Positions 11,085-21,947 of a stretch of DNA of 55,985 nucleotides are shown piece by piece. The translations under genes and the position numbers were made by a program. Under the pieces are notes generated by a model. That model did no database searches, had not been told where the DNA came from, and saw nothing but the letters and a program-made list of their open reading frames with translations. Positions within the stretch are counted from its first letter, which is position 1, and every line of letters starts with the position of its first letter. Source of the DNA: Haplosporangium gracile (taxonomy: Eukaryota > Mortierellomycota > Mortierellomycetes > Mortierellales > Mortierellaceae); NCBI GenBank assembly GCA_015499985.1, contig JAAAUF010000164.1, forward strand, positions 1-55,985. The letters are read 5' to 3'.

Positions 11085-13290
11085 GTCAATGGTCTCCCGA
11101 CAACAGCACTCATCACTCCTCCTCATATACATCCCCTCACTCTTCATTTCCTTACTCACATTCATATCACTCACCCAATCCTCTCAAGCAGCCTGGTCGT
11201 CCAACCCCCAGCCTTCGCTCTAGCTGGTTCATCTCTCTATCACAAGGACGGTCAACGCTCAACCAACGCCAACCAAACCACTAACCAATCCTAGTTTTTC
11301 AGCCTCGATATCTCTACCCCATGGCCAACAACCTCCTTATCCTGGAAAGTTCTCAACACAGGCCCGCGACTGGACCAGTACAATGGCATCGCGACGTCCG
11401 ATAACCAATCCATTATCTTCTTCATACCCAGGTCCGAATCCTCCTCGATATATATATTTTTAGTATTAGTTCTGACAGGTGGCCGATGGGGAGTACGGCT
11501 CAGTTCAATACCCCGACCAACAAAACTATCCTGGCGGTCGATCCTCAAACTGGAGTGATTTATATGACCGTGGGATTTAACTTGGTCTCGTGCGACATGT
11601 CGAAGCTGGAGAAGATGTGATCGCATCACAGCGAATTCCGGACTATGTGCTTAGTTCGAAGAGCGGCGCTACGATGATTTATAGCCACAGCAATCTCAAC
11701 AAACGGACGTTTCTGTTTATGGCACCGTATTTTAGTGATTATCTTGCAGAGTTCATTATTGACACCAAGGGTTGGAATAACTTAATGATTGAGTTAGAAT
11801 GGCGATGGAGACATGTCTGAGCTCTTGTTTTTGTTTTTCTCTTAGGATACTCGGTGCATTTATTATACCTGCGTATGGTTCCACCCCAGTCTATGTTATA
11901 GACTATGACTGGAGATGCACCTTCGCAGAGAGTTGAGAATTGCATGACAATAAGTAAGTGTCGCGCAAGCTGCTCTGAATTGATCTTGCGCATAATTAGT
12001 GTCTACCCTTCTTTTCCTGCTGTCCTTTGTTACATTTCGAACGCCACCAAAAACTGACAACTTTTCCTCTTCTTATTACACAATCACCCAGGCAAAGACA
12101 GCAAGGCGTTAGTCATCTATGGCGGCAGGACACTCACCATTTACGAGAACTTAAGTCCACCTGCAACACTAACAACAACAGGATCATTTCATATTCTGGC
12201 CATGGAATCGGGGGTATGGACGCAGGTCGAGAGTCCGAGTGTTCGGTGCTCGATGGCGTGCGTGATCGTCGGTAACAATTTCTTGGCATGGAGTGGAGCC
12301 AATGGTCATAAGACTATGGATGGACCGCCGCTTATTTTCAGCATGAGTCGGGGCAAGTGGGTGACTGAGTATATCCCCCCAGAGTATATGAAAAATATTG
12401 GCAATAGAGTTGGACTCGGACCTGGAGTTGGAGCTGGATCGAGATCGGGATCTTCAGGTTCTTTAGAGGGACGAGGCTTGACTACTATTGCCCGCATGGA
12501 AGCGAAGAGCAAAAGCATTTTTTCTGTCACTTTTTTTGGTCTTTGACTGAGACGGAGGAGGATGCTGAAGGCACAAAAGAACAGCAGGAGCCAAGAGGAT
12601 GACACGACAGCAACAGCACCATAATCATCATCGACGCCACCAGCTTCGTCACCCACTCTACAAAAGAAGACCCCCATCACATTTGAAACTTCCAAGGACG
12701 GACAGGGACAAGTCCAAGGCCGTTCATTTGCATTCATATCCCCCGGATCCCTGACATTTTTCGCCTCTACGCATATCAAAATCAACCCTCCGAGGCCCAG
12801 AAGGAACCACGAACATCAACATCTACCAAGCCCGACCCCACAGGATACAGATACCATGGACCTAGCAGACGACGACAGTCTCTGGTACTACCAGCATCAT
12901 CACCACCCACTCCCGCCCTCGTCCCCGACCTTGACTTCAAAATCACTTTCGCTTTCGCCATTTATGAACATTGCCGAATACGGCAGCCCAAGATCGTCGC
13001 AGTTGGAACAGACAGGATTGGCAGCAGAAGCGACTGCACCAGTCATGTGGAAAAGATTGTCATCATCACCAACTTCGTCACCTGTTTTGACGAGTCCTGC
13101 TACAGGAACTGCCTGTCACCTGTCTTTATCAGAGGTATCTGGAACCGAATTCCAAATACCCTGAATAGCAGTAACAATTCCAACATCCTCCACAGCGAAG
13201 AAGAAACAACCATCGTTATGAGCGATCAGGCCTCAGCAATGTCGTTCTACGTATCACCATCGCTACTTCCACCTTCCAACAAACAATAGT
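11085..13290 (+). pseudogene. Broken kelch-repeat (galactose-oxidase-like) surface protein
   Basis: The start encodes a signal-peptide-like stretch ending SSQAAWSSNPQPSL, where TAG stops it. The next family-like pieces occur in successive frames: FFSLDISTPWPTTSLSWKVL and LDQYNGIATSDNQSIIFFIP (from about 11300), FNTPTNKTILAVDPQTG (about 11490), IPDYVLSSKSGATMIYSHSN (about 11635), a kelch-like PAYG patch (about 11870), and KALVIYGGRTLTIYENLSP to WTQVESPSVRCSMACVI (12100-12500). At least one stop and several frame changes separate them; one or two breaks near 11820-12090 could be introns. The tail (12850-13290) is Ser/Pro-rich with GSP and TSP motifs, like the cytoplasmic tails of these proteins. 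The intact family has a signal peptide, kelch repeats, a membrane span and such a tail. I infer a decayed gene. Confidence 0.7.
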
Positions 13291-13617
13291 AATGAATAAC
13301 AATACACATCTGCTGTACAGAATCGCGATTCAAAAGCACGAACGACGCTTTTTACAGCAGCAAAAACTCGAAATACAAAATTATTTTGTTCCGTTTTATT
13401 ATCCTAGATATTTCTTCATAATTCATTTTTATCACTCTAAATCAAGTCGTCAACGTATGCACTCTCATCTATATTAGCTCCGTTCTCCTATATTTATGGA
13501 AAGAAGTCGAAGTGAAAAGAAAAGTGTAAGTACACGCTGTAATCGTATATATCTATATTGCTTCTCATACATATCAAGCACTCAGATTGAAAGTAAAAAC
13601 TAATAAAGAAAGAGAGT
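13291..13617. other. Intergenic spacer
   Basis: A/T-rich spacer between the broken kelch gene and the 3' end of the COPI beta-prime gene. Nothing else seen. Confidence 0.6.
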
Positions 13618-16600
13618 TCATACCTCTAAGGACAAGTGACTCATGTTGTCGTGAATGTATTGCTCAGCATGCTCATCTGTAGGGTACTCATCACCGTTGA
13701 CCTCGTGATAGTGCTGAGTTGGGCTCTGGGAACCTTTGTCAAGCAGATTTGGAAGGCCGCGACCCGACTTGATGTCTAAGAACAATACATAAGTGAGCGA
13801 AAAAATAACAGTTAGGTACGTATTACAAAAATAAGTTGCTGTTACCATCAATGATGAAAACATCAATGACATACCAGAAATGATGTCGCGATCAAGGGAC
13901 TCCTTCCATGCATAGTAAGAGGTTGCAGGAACAGGCGTTTCCCTGGCGGCCTTGATGGCCTGCTCGGCCAAAAGACCGTATTGGAGGTCAGGGAACATGT
14001 CCTCGTACTCGAGAGGGTCAGCAAGTGCCTGGGCAGTCTTTTCTCTCTTGGCAGCGACCAGCGAGTCCTTCCAGAGTTGGAGGACGCGAGGAACAGCACT
14101 ATAGAATAATAGAAAAAGAGCATTAGTAGCAAGCTCAGAATATGAATACATTCAACAATGAGCAATTTCAAAAACTTGTACCTCGGGACATAGGTTCTAG
14201 CGAGCATGGCAGCCTCAGGAATACGCTCAGTATCGATAAGAATCTCAATACAGTCTTCCATCTGACCAAGAGACAAGTAGCACGAAAAAGCAACGTTGTT
14301 CTTTCCTGCCTCCTTGGCCAATGCAGCCAACCTCCGGAGACCATCGGCGTTTCCACTCGAGGTGTAGATCAGCAAAAGGCCGCTCAAGTCCTTGGCGTGA
14401 ATAAAGCACTCTTCTGCAAGGTTGATCTTCCATTTGCTCATGGCACAGTCTCCGAGCATCTTCCACTTGGGCTCCGAGTCAGACAATCTAGCAATCACAA
14501 CAGCCTCATCCAAACGCTCCAACTGGATTGCGAGGTCAAACTTGTGCTCCTGGTCAGTCGAGACCTCCAAAGCAAGCTCCTTCAAATCCTGACTCTCCAA
14601 AAATCTGGCAATCTTGTTGAACTGCTCGTGAGGGATGCGGGGCAAGAGTGTCTCGGCAAGCTCCATATCGCCACGAAGGACGGCCGTTTGGTACTCGATG
14701 ACGGTCAAAGAGATACCGTAGCTGACAACGTTGACATCCTTGTCGACAAGGTACAGGCGGTCGTCGCGAGGAATGTAACCGAGGAGATAGTGAGCATGGT
14801 CAAAGTGGGCAATGGTTTGTGTCTGTCCTCCAACCAAGTAGTTCAAGCGGTTGGCAGTGTTGGTGTAAATGAAGCAGTCTCCGACCCAGCATCCCGTCTG
14901 AACACTGCAGTAATGAAAAATAGGTATTGTTAGAAATGCTCTTGATACCTCCAGCGGCATCATGATCCAAAAACAAAAAGAGAATGCGTTCTCAAAGCAC
15001 TTACTTTTCAGGAATCTCGGTGACAAACTCCAAAGCTTCCTCGACACCTTCCTCTCCGACCTGACCGCCGGCCTCAACAAACTGAGAGTAGGCAAGGCGG
15101 TTGTAACGAAGAACGTAGAAACTATCCTCGCAAGCAATGGTCATCAAATCTCCAGTTTCAGACCAGTAAACCTATGAAGAAAGGAGCACAACAGCATCAG
15201 TATCTACTATTGGTGCACTACAAAATTCATAGCGACGAAAGATGTACGGACAAACGTACGTTCTTGGGGTTGCAGTCAATGCGACGGACGGTCGAGCCAG
15301 TCTCCCAGTCGTACAAGTTCAAGAAGCTGGCGCTCTTCACTCCAAGAAGGGTGCCTCCAAAGACGCCCTCAGCAGAGTAGTTCAGGCGAATCAGGTTAGG
15401 CTTCTCCTTAAAGTTCTTGAAAACCTTGACCTTGTTGGTCGACTCGCGGACAGCATACCTACACAACAACGGATAGTTATTCATGAGTTGGATTTTATCA
15501 TAGTTTTACATAATTTCCAATTGTGCGACTTTTTGCAAAAAACTTACTCGTTAGAGTCCAAGGCCCAGACAAACTCCAATCCGCTGCCGAAGCTCTTGTT
15601 TCTCCAAGCCAAGGCGGTGTAAATAATGTATTCTCCATCTCCACAAACGACAACAAATCGTCCGTTGGGACTGTGCTGCAGGGTCTGAGGGTACACTTCA
15701 CAGCTGCCGAGGTCCTTGGCAGCGCTAGCAATGCGCTCGCCATCCTTGAGCTCGTCGCCAGCGTTAATTCTGACAGTGGAAGTCAAAATGTCGTTATGCT
15801 TTGCCCAGATAATTTTTCCACCGTTATCCATGCTGACAGTGGGTTCCTCACGACCCAGCTATTTTTGATTGAAAATGAAGTATGAATGTACCATCAGTCG
15901 CTGTTGATTTCAGCTTCCTGCAAAAGATGAACACGCCTGCAGATATCCAGCGCTGTACCTTGATAACTACTGAACCGTGGTCGAAACCCAAAGCGACATC
16001 GTTGGTAGAGCGGCGGTAAGCAATAGCCCAAGCGCGGTTCAGGCCATAGTTAAGGGTGTTCTCCAGACGGTAAGTGTTGGCGTGCCAGATCTTGACACTT
16101 CCATCCTCGCTTCCTGAAATGATGATAGGCAACTCTGGGTGGAAGACGGCAAAGGTGGCGTTCTGCGAATGTCCCTCCAAAGTCTGGACACAAGTCTTGT
16201 TCTGATAATCCCAAATCTTGACGAGCTGATCGTCGCCTGCTGTGACGAGGTAAGGCTTCTCTCCTCCATAGTAATAATCGACCCAGTTGACGCCCTTCTC
16301 GTGACCCTCCAGTGTAAAGTTGGCGACGCTTGATCCAAGCGACCAGACCTTGACGGTGCGATCCACACAGGCAGAGGCGAATGTGTTGGTATCCTTGGGG
16401 TTAATGGTCACGGTCATAATAAAGTGAGTGTGTCCCTCGAACGTCTATTTTTTTTATGGCAGTTATCAATTGAAGTTCTCAGGAGGTTAGTACTGTGTCA
16501 GGGCGATCCCTCTTTATGACATTCATAATGAAATCGATACAGGGATCGCTCAATGAAGAAATATCTCACCTGCATGCACTTCCAGTTCTTGTCCCAGTCC

Positions 16601-17383
16601 CAGAGACGGATGGTCATATCGTCCGAACCAGACAGCACATAAGGGAGAGTAGGATGAACAGCAATACAACGAATGTAGTCGCTATGGGCATCCCAGGAGT
16701 GAACCTTCTCGTGGGTGTTGTAGTTGAAGACGCGAAGCTGCATATCGTCGGATCCTGTAATCACATAGTTCTTGCGAGCAATGAACTTGGCGGCACGAAC
16801 TATTAAAGAGCCATTGGAAGAAAGGTGTTGGGGGTTTTCTGGTCAGGTCTGTTGTAGCCATGATTGTTTGTGCGGTTGGCAATAAACCGTGATTTTGCTG
16901 TTTTGTCCTGTGTTGTTCTTACCGGGCTGATCGGTGACCTCGAAGGTCTTGACCAACGCCTATAATGATTAAATCAAGCAAGAGGGCGCCACGTTAACAA
17001 AAATTAATTTTTGACATTCATTCAGATGAAAAAGGGGAACACTTCAGTCAAAAACATCGATCAGTTTAATTGTCGCGCGATTAACGTACCTGGGTCTCGT
17101 AGTTCCAAATGTAGGCATGGCCATCGTACAAACTGGCAAGGATCCAGGGCTCTGTTGGGTGAAAGTCCATCGACTTGACACGCTCAGAGCGTGCAAGCAG
17201 TTTTTTCTATTTCAATTCAGTTCAATTCAATTGAAATTCAACTGGTCAATTCTTGAACGGCTTTCACTCTCATATCCTATCGCAGAAAGCAACAAGGTGG
17301 ACAGTATATCTATGTCTTCCTTTAGCCCGCGAGAAGGGTGCAGAACGGTATCAACTCTATCTTACCTTGATCTCTAACTTCAT
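13618..17383 (-). CDS. SEC27: Coatomer subunit beta-prime (COPI coat)
   Basis: Eleven exons on the minus strand: 17383-17366, 17206-17090, 16959-16923, 16799-16570, 16444-15959, 15858-15548, 15458-15260, 15171-15005, 14904-14182, 14098-13875 and 13775-13618. All joins keep frame and give 889 residues, normal for the family. The protein starts [18 protein letters not shown] and carries N-terminal WD40 repeats ([44 protein letters not shown]). The coatomer WD-associated region follows ([20 protein letters not shown]) with a helical C-terminal part ([20 protein letters not shown]). Beta-prime COP forms the coat cage with alpha and epsilon and binds dilysine cargo signals for Golgi-to-ER transport. 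The first exon codes only six residues. Acidic C-terminal tail intact. I am confident in both identity and exon structure. Confidence 0.95.
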
Positions 17384-17928
17384 AACCTGTTAGCGTTGAC
17401 ACGACATAAAAGAGATGCATTCGATTAGCAGGCTGAACAAAAAGCGCAATGCGGCCTCTGAGAGGTGACGCGATAAAGACATGTCGAAAGAAGAGATTGG
17501 ACTATGGGTGGTGATGGCAGAGAGTGGCGCATCATTAAAGGCGCCTCTGACCATCGGGGTGGGCAAGGTGGCGTACCATGATGGAGAGGATGTGCTGTGA
17601 AGACTGAAGCTTTTGCGTGTCTCCGGTTGTGTGATGGCGGTGGTGGCGGTGGCGGTGGTGGTGGGTGGTTTGCCTTTTTGGTAGAGTATTGATGTTGATG
17701 GATAGAAAAAGGCGACGAGATGAGGATGACGGTGAAGATGATGGCGCGGGAAGAGGATAAGGACAAGAACGTTGGAGAGATGATACGTGAAAGGGAAACC
17801 GAGTTTCCTTAGTCCTCAATTACATCGAGAGGCGATCTGTGAATTTCTGACACGTCACTAGGCGCCACCAACTTAATTCGCCTGACCGAGCGCAATTGCT
17901 TTATTAGGCAAGTGGTGCATTCCACTTT
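17384..17928. other. Upstream region of the COPI gene
   Basis: About 545 bases between the COPI start codon and the 3' end of the next minus-strand gene. It contains a GGT/GGC-rich repeat near 17637-17672 and should hold the COPI promoter. No gene seen. Confidence 0.5.
17637..17672. repeat. GGT/GGC trinucleotide repeat
   Basis: Imperfect run of about eleven GGT and GGC triplets upstream of the COPI gene. Confidence 0.75.
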
Positions 17929-18830
17929 TTAAAAAGTAAGGTAGCTGGCGATGGTTTCGGTCAAGGGAAGCGTGTAAGGAAGAACGACAAGCTCCAAGGC
18001 GGCTCCCATCATCAACCAGTGGTGAACATACCACAACTTGATTGTGCCGTGGAAGAAGGCGTCGTACCCTATGGAATCAATCACGACGAGGGTTAGAATG
18101 TGATACAAATACGTCCGCTTGCTAATTGCTTAAAAAAGTTGATCCTGCGTCTAAAGCCCTCCGACTTCACTTGCCTCTGTAGGTCCATGCAGCGTTGTAT
18201 CCGATCAAGTAGATCAATGTGTAGCCCTGAATCATTTCCAGAAGCCAGATGTTGAGGGGGAAGAGCAAGATACGGAGAGCAATCGAGCCAATGAGGGCAT
18301 GGTAGCCGTGGATCAGAATGGGAATGTAAAACACATTCATGACGTACTGGTGAACAGTCTATAACAAAGAAAAGGTTCGCGTGCGAGGTTAGGATTCGTG
18401 GCTCGTTCAATTGGCCGCTCAATTGTTATCGGAAAGCCATCTGTGATAATTACTGTGTGTCCGGGACGGCCAGCAAAGGGTTTAACGCTCACAGTGCCAT
18501 CGGGAGACTCAACTGTCATAGTGTAGAATGTGTATTCTGATACCAAGAAAAAAAATCCCACGGTTAGCGGTTGGCGTGGTACAACACAAGGCCGAAAAAA
18601 GCGTCGGAAGGGATGTCATTTTACATACCAGTGCAACTGAACAAGCCGGCTCCAATCAAACACTGGAGCTTGACAGCAAGCGAGGTTGCGTGGAACCACT
18701 GAATGGCCATGAGGGCTATCAAGACGTAGCCGAGGAGAGGAATGGGATGAGCATTCGACTTTAGAGGGGCAGGAGCACGGATGAATGACCATGCAGAAGG
18801 CTTTGATTTTTTAGGACGGGCGGTAGCCAT
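17929..18830 (-). CDS. Small multi-pass membrane protein, possibly TMEM229-like
   Basis: Four exons: 18830-18629, 18536-18454, 18358-18175 and 18068-17929, giving 202 residues in frame. There is a basic N-terminus (MATARPKKSKPSAW), a hydrophobic segment at about residues 31-62, a loop with VESPDGTVSV, then spans including FYIPILIHGYHALIGSIALR, ILLFPLNIWLLEMIQGYTLI and a C-terminal GTIKLWYVHHWLMMGAALEL. Histidines and tryptophans in the spans recall TMEM229 and other putative ABC-transporter-type membrane proteins, but this is a weak impression. Intron 3 has a GC donor (GGCAAGTG); no GT donor nearby keeps the frame. It lies downstream of, and divergent from, the nucleolar FKBP gene. Function unknown. 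Confidence 0.7.
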
Positions 18831-20094
18831 GGTGGAGGTAGGTGGAAGTGGAGCGAGGTGGAGTTAGGTAAAGAAGAAGAAGAAGAAGAAGACATGAAAG
18901 AAAAAGAAGAGGGGACAAATAAAAGTGTAAAGAAAAGAAGCACATAAGGGCAGGACGACAGGAAGCACAACTTCCCAAATAAAAGAAGGTTTAGGCAGTC
19001 CTTGAAATGCATCCGAGTCGTGTGCTCTCAGGCTTGCTCCACAAACCGACTCACATGTCAAAAAAACAAGCTAAGTACATTCCTCGTTTCCACATACACC
19101 TTTCTTTTTTACACTCCCTTCTTTTTCTACTTTTACATTGAACACTTTCTAACCATTCAATTCGGACATCTCTTTTGCCCACGTCTCCGGCGTTGCTACC
19201 AGGACGGCCCGGCTAAATACCATTCAAGTCGGAAGTTGGGCCGACATTCCACAAGTCGAGATTCAGACAAAGGTAAGTCTTGACAAGGACCCTTTCACTG
19301 ATCCACTCGCGTTGTCACTGAGATTCCACCATACTGCACATCCGTCACCGCCGGACCAGAGTGAGATCCCTGAAACTGATAAAGTTACTTGTGGAGGGGA
19401 GCATTCATACCTCTCGTCTTTGTTACGCGTTCTCTGCCTTTCTTCTACTCGTATTTTTGCACTCTTCAGCTTCCTATTTGCTGTACTTTGGTGTAGTGAC
19501 CATCTCCCTTCTTAATGAACCTGCAAATTTCAAAAGGGTATCAAGCGGGGCGATTCCTCTTTTTTTGTCTCTTTAAATCCGACCTACGATCGCTTAGGAC
19601 ATGATCAAAGATCAAGACTCAGTTCTTATGACAAGTTCAAGGCGCGAAAAAACACCAAGAAAGTGACTGACGATCACTGCTCAAAAGCAAAGAAAAGCGA
19701 GACGATCAATGAAAATTCATCACTAAGAATGAGGTTAGAAGAAGCAACAAGGAGAGGCATAGATAAAGAGCTCAAAATGAGTGTTGTCTTTGGGCGGGGA
19801 TGGCGGCCACTTTGGTTATTCACTCTTCCTTGGGGCTGTAAGGAGGAAGGCATAGATTTTTTGGGGGTATTTGGCTAGTGATCTCCTCGCGGTGTGTCCT
19901 GGGCAGCCGGGCTTCTTCTCTGAAGGAGCGCAGACGGAGGCGAGGGTAAGTTCATGGAGGAGGCAACAACTCAAGTTGGTGGCGAAAGATTAAGAGTGGC
20001 TTAGCAGGTGACTGCACTCTTTCCTTCACTCACTTTTTTTCTATCCCTTCCTCAAAGCTTCTTTGCCCCATTCATTCTCACTCAACTGCACAAC
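18831..20094. other. Divergent intergenic region
   Basis: About 1.26 kb between the membrane-protein and FKBP start codons. It includes an AAG repeat (18871-18892). No supported gene; presumably contains both promoters. Confidence 0.5.
18871..18892. repeat. (AAG)n microsatellite
   Basis: About seven AAG units just upstream of the membrane-protein gene. Confidence 0.85.
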
Positions 20095-21697
20095 ATGATT
20101 CTCGGTTTCTGGGGTAAGTCTCTCCGCCATGGCGCTCCTTGTCGCGAAGAAACTCATTCACCAGAGTACCTTTAATGAATACGGACATTCCCAGACATTC
20201 TTCCTTTGAGAGCTAATGTTTTAACTTTGCATTCCACTTTTTAAATCGACGTTGATAGGACTTACTATCTTGCCTGACAAGACCTACACGCAGATTGTGG
20301 ATAACTCGTTCAAGGTGTCTATGGTGAGTTGCCAACTAGAGTTCAGATCGTATATTGCGGTGCGTTACCATTTTTTTTTTTTTTGTTGTACTGGCATTCC
20401 ATGGCGAACTAACGAGCGTCTATTTCCTTACTTCGCGATAGGCTGCCTTGGACGAGGAGACCAAGCCTGGGCGTACTTCACTTCGCGTCAGTGTCAACAA
20501 CAAATCGCAAGTTCTTTGCTCTCTGATCCCCGGAAAGGTCGACCAGCAAAAGCTGGACGTGGCATTCGCCGAAGGCGAGGAAATCACCTTTTCTGTTACT
20601 GGAGACAAGTAAGGCGATAAAGTGGCTCTTCCCTGCCCGTTTGATTAAGATGTTGCTTGCTGTCGCGGCATCTATCTAACGATTGTACTTTATGTTCTGT
20701 ATTTAACTATAGTGTCGTTCATCTTTCAGGAAACTATCTCCCAGATACTGGTGCCCATGATGGTGACGAAGACGATTACGACGAGGAAGATGATGACATG
20801 TACGGAGGATACGACCAGGACGACGACGGCAACATTGTGATTTCCCAAGGTACCAAGCGACTCGCGGACTTGATTGGCGATGAGGACGAGGACGAGGACT
20901 CTGAGGATGATCCTGATTTTACTGGAGAGGATGATGAAGAGGATGAAGATGATTCTGATGACGACGGAGATGAAGAGAACTCCAACTCATATGCCGCGCA
21001 AGTCGAGGGTGACGAAGACGACAGTGACGAAGACGACGAAGAGAATGATGATGAAGAGAAGGGCGGCGGCGATGACGATGATGAGGATGATGGTGATGAT
21101 GATGAGGATGACAGTGAGGACGACGATGATGAGGAGCCTGAACCCGTCAAGAAAGAGGCGGCACCTGCAGCAAAGAAGCAAAAGGTTTCTGAGGAGAAGG
21201 CCATCTTCATCAAGGACAAGCAGGAAGCCACCCCAGCCAAGGTCAAGGAGGAGGCAAAGAAGGCACATAAAAAGACTCTTCCTAACGGTCTGGCCATTGA
21301 GGATACCAAGGTCGGTGAGGGAGCACGCGCAAAGAGCGGCAAGAAGATCGGCATGCGCTATATTGGTCGCCTCGAAAATGGAAAGGTTTTCGACAAGAAC
21401 ACCAGCGGGAAGCCTTTTAGCTTTAAGCTCGGTGCTGGTGAGGTGATCAAGGGCTGGGATATGGGTATCCAGGGCATGCAGCTCAACGGCGAACGTCGTC
21501 TGACCATTCCCCCCGCACTCGCGTAAGTTTACACCTGCCATTCAAATTGCGATGGTTATGTGCTGCGCGTTCAAAAGAAGCTAACGTGTGATACGCTCGC
21601 TTGATGACTTGATAGATATGGTTCCCAAGGAGCTCCACCAGATATTCCCCGCAATGCAACCTTGGTGTTTGAAGTCAAGCTTGTTTCCTTAAAGTGA
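20095..21697 (+). CDS. Nucleolar FKBP prolyl isomerase (FPR3/FPR4, FKBP39 type)
   Basis: Five exons (20095-20113, 20259-20323, 20442-20608, 20713-21522, 21616-21697) encode 380 residues. The N-terminus [16 protein letters not shown] matches the nucleoplasmin-like domain that opens these proteins and supports the start. A long Asp/Glu tract runs over about residues 98-200, then a Lys-rich linker ([13 protein letters not shown]). A complete FKBP domain fills residues 271-380, with [33 protein letters not shown] and [20 protein letters not shown]. Active-site residues Tyr, Phe, Asp, Trp and Ile appear present. The family acts as histone chaperones and proline isomerases on histone tails in the nucleolus. 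It sits just upstream of the NAP1 gene, another histone chaperone. The first exon is 19 nt. AATAAATAA follows the stop by about 25 bases. Confidence 0.93.
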
Positions 21698-21947
21698 AGG
21701 CTTCCTCTTGCATTACCTAATAATAAATAAGCCGTGAAATATTTGTTCTCTCAGTCGGCAGTCGACACCATGTGGCAGATGTGGCAGGAATGTCCATTCC
21801 AAATGCAGGCCATGCGATTGCAAAATTTTCTTTTTCAGCTTTTTGACTTCTTCATTTCATTATCCGACGAGTTTTTTTTTTTTTTTTCTCCTTGACCAAC
21901 CCTCTATTAAAAACCCACACCTCTCTCCGTTTTCTCCTCTTTTCACT

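Noticed and set aside
14142..14933. 263-codon frame antisense to COPI beta-prime
   Set aside because: Exact shadow of exon 9 of a confidently identified gene.
20776..21354. Ser-rich antisense frame opposite the FKBP acidic tract
   Set aside because: Complement of GAN codons for Asp/Glu gives poly-Ser; compositional.
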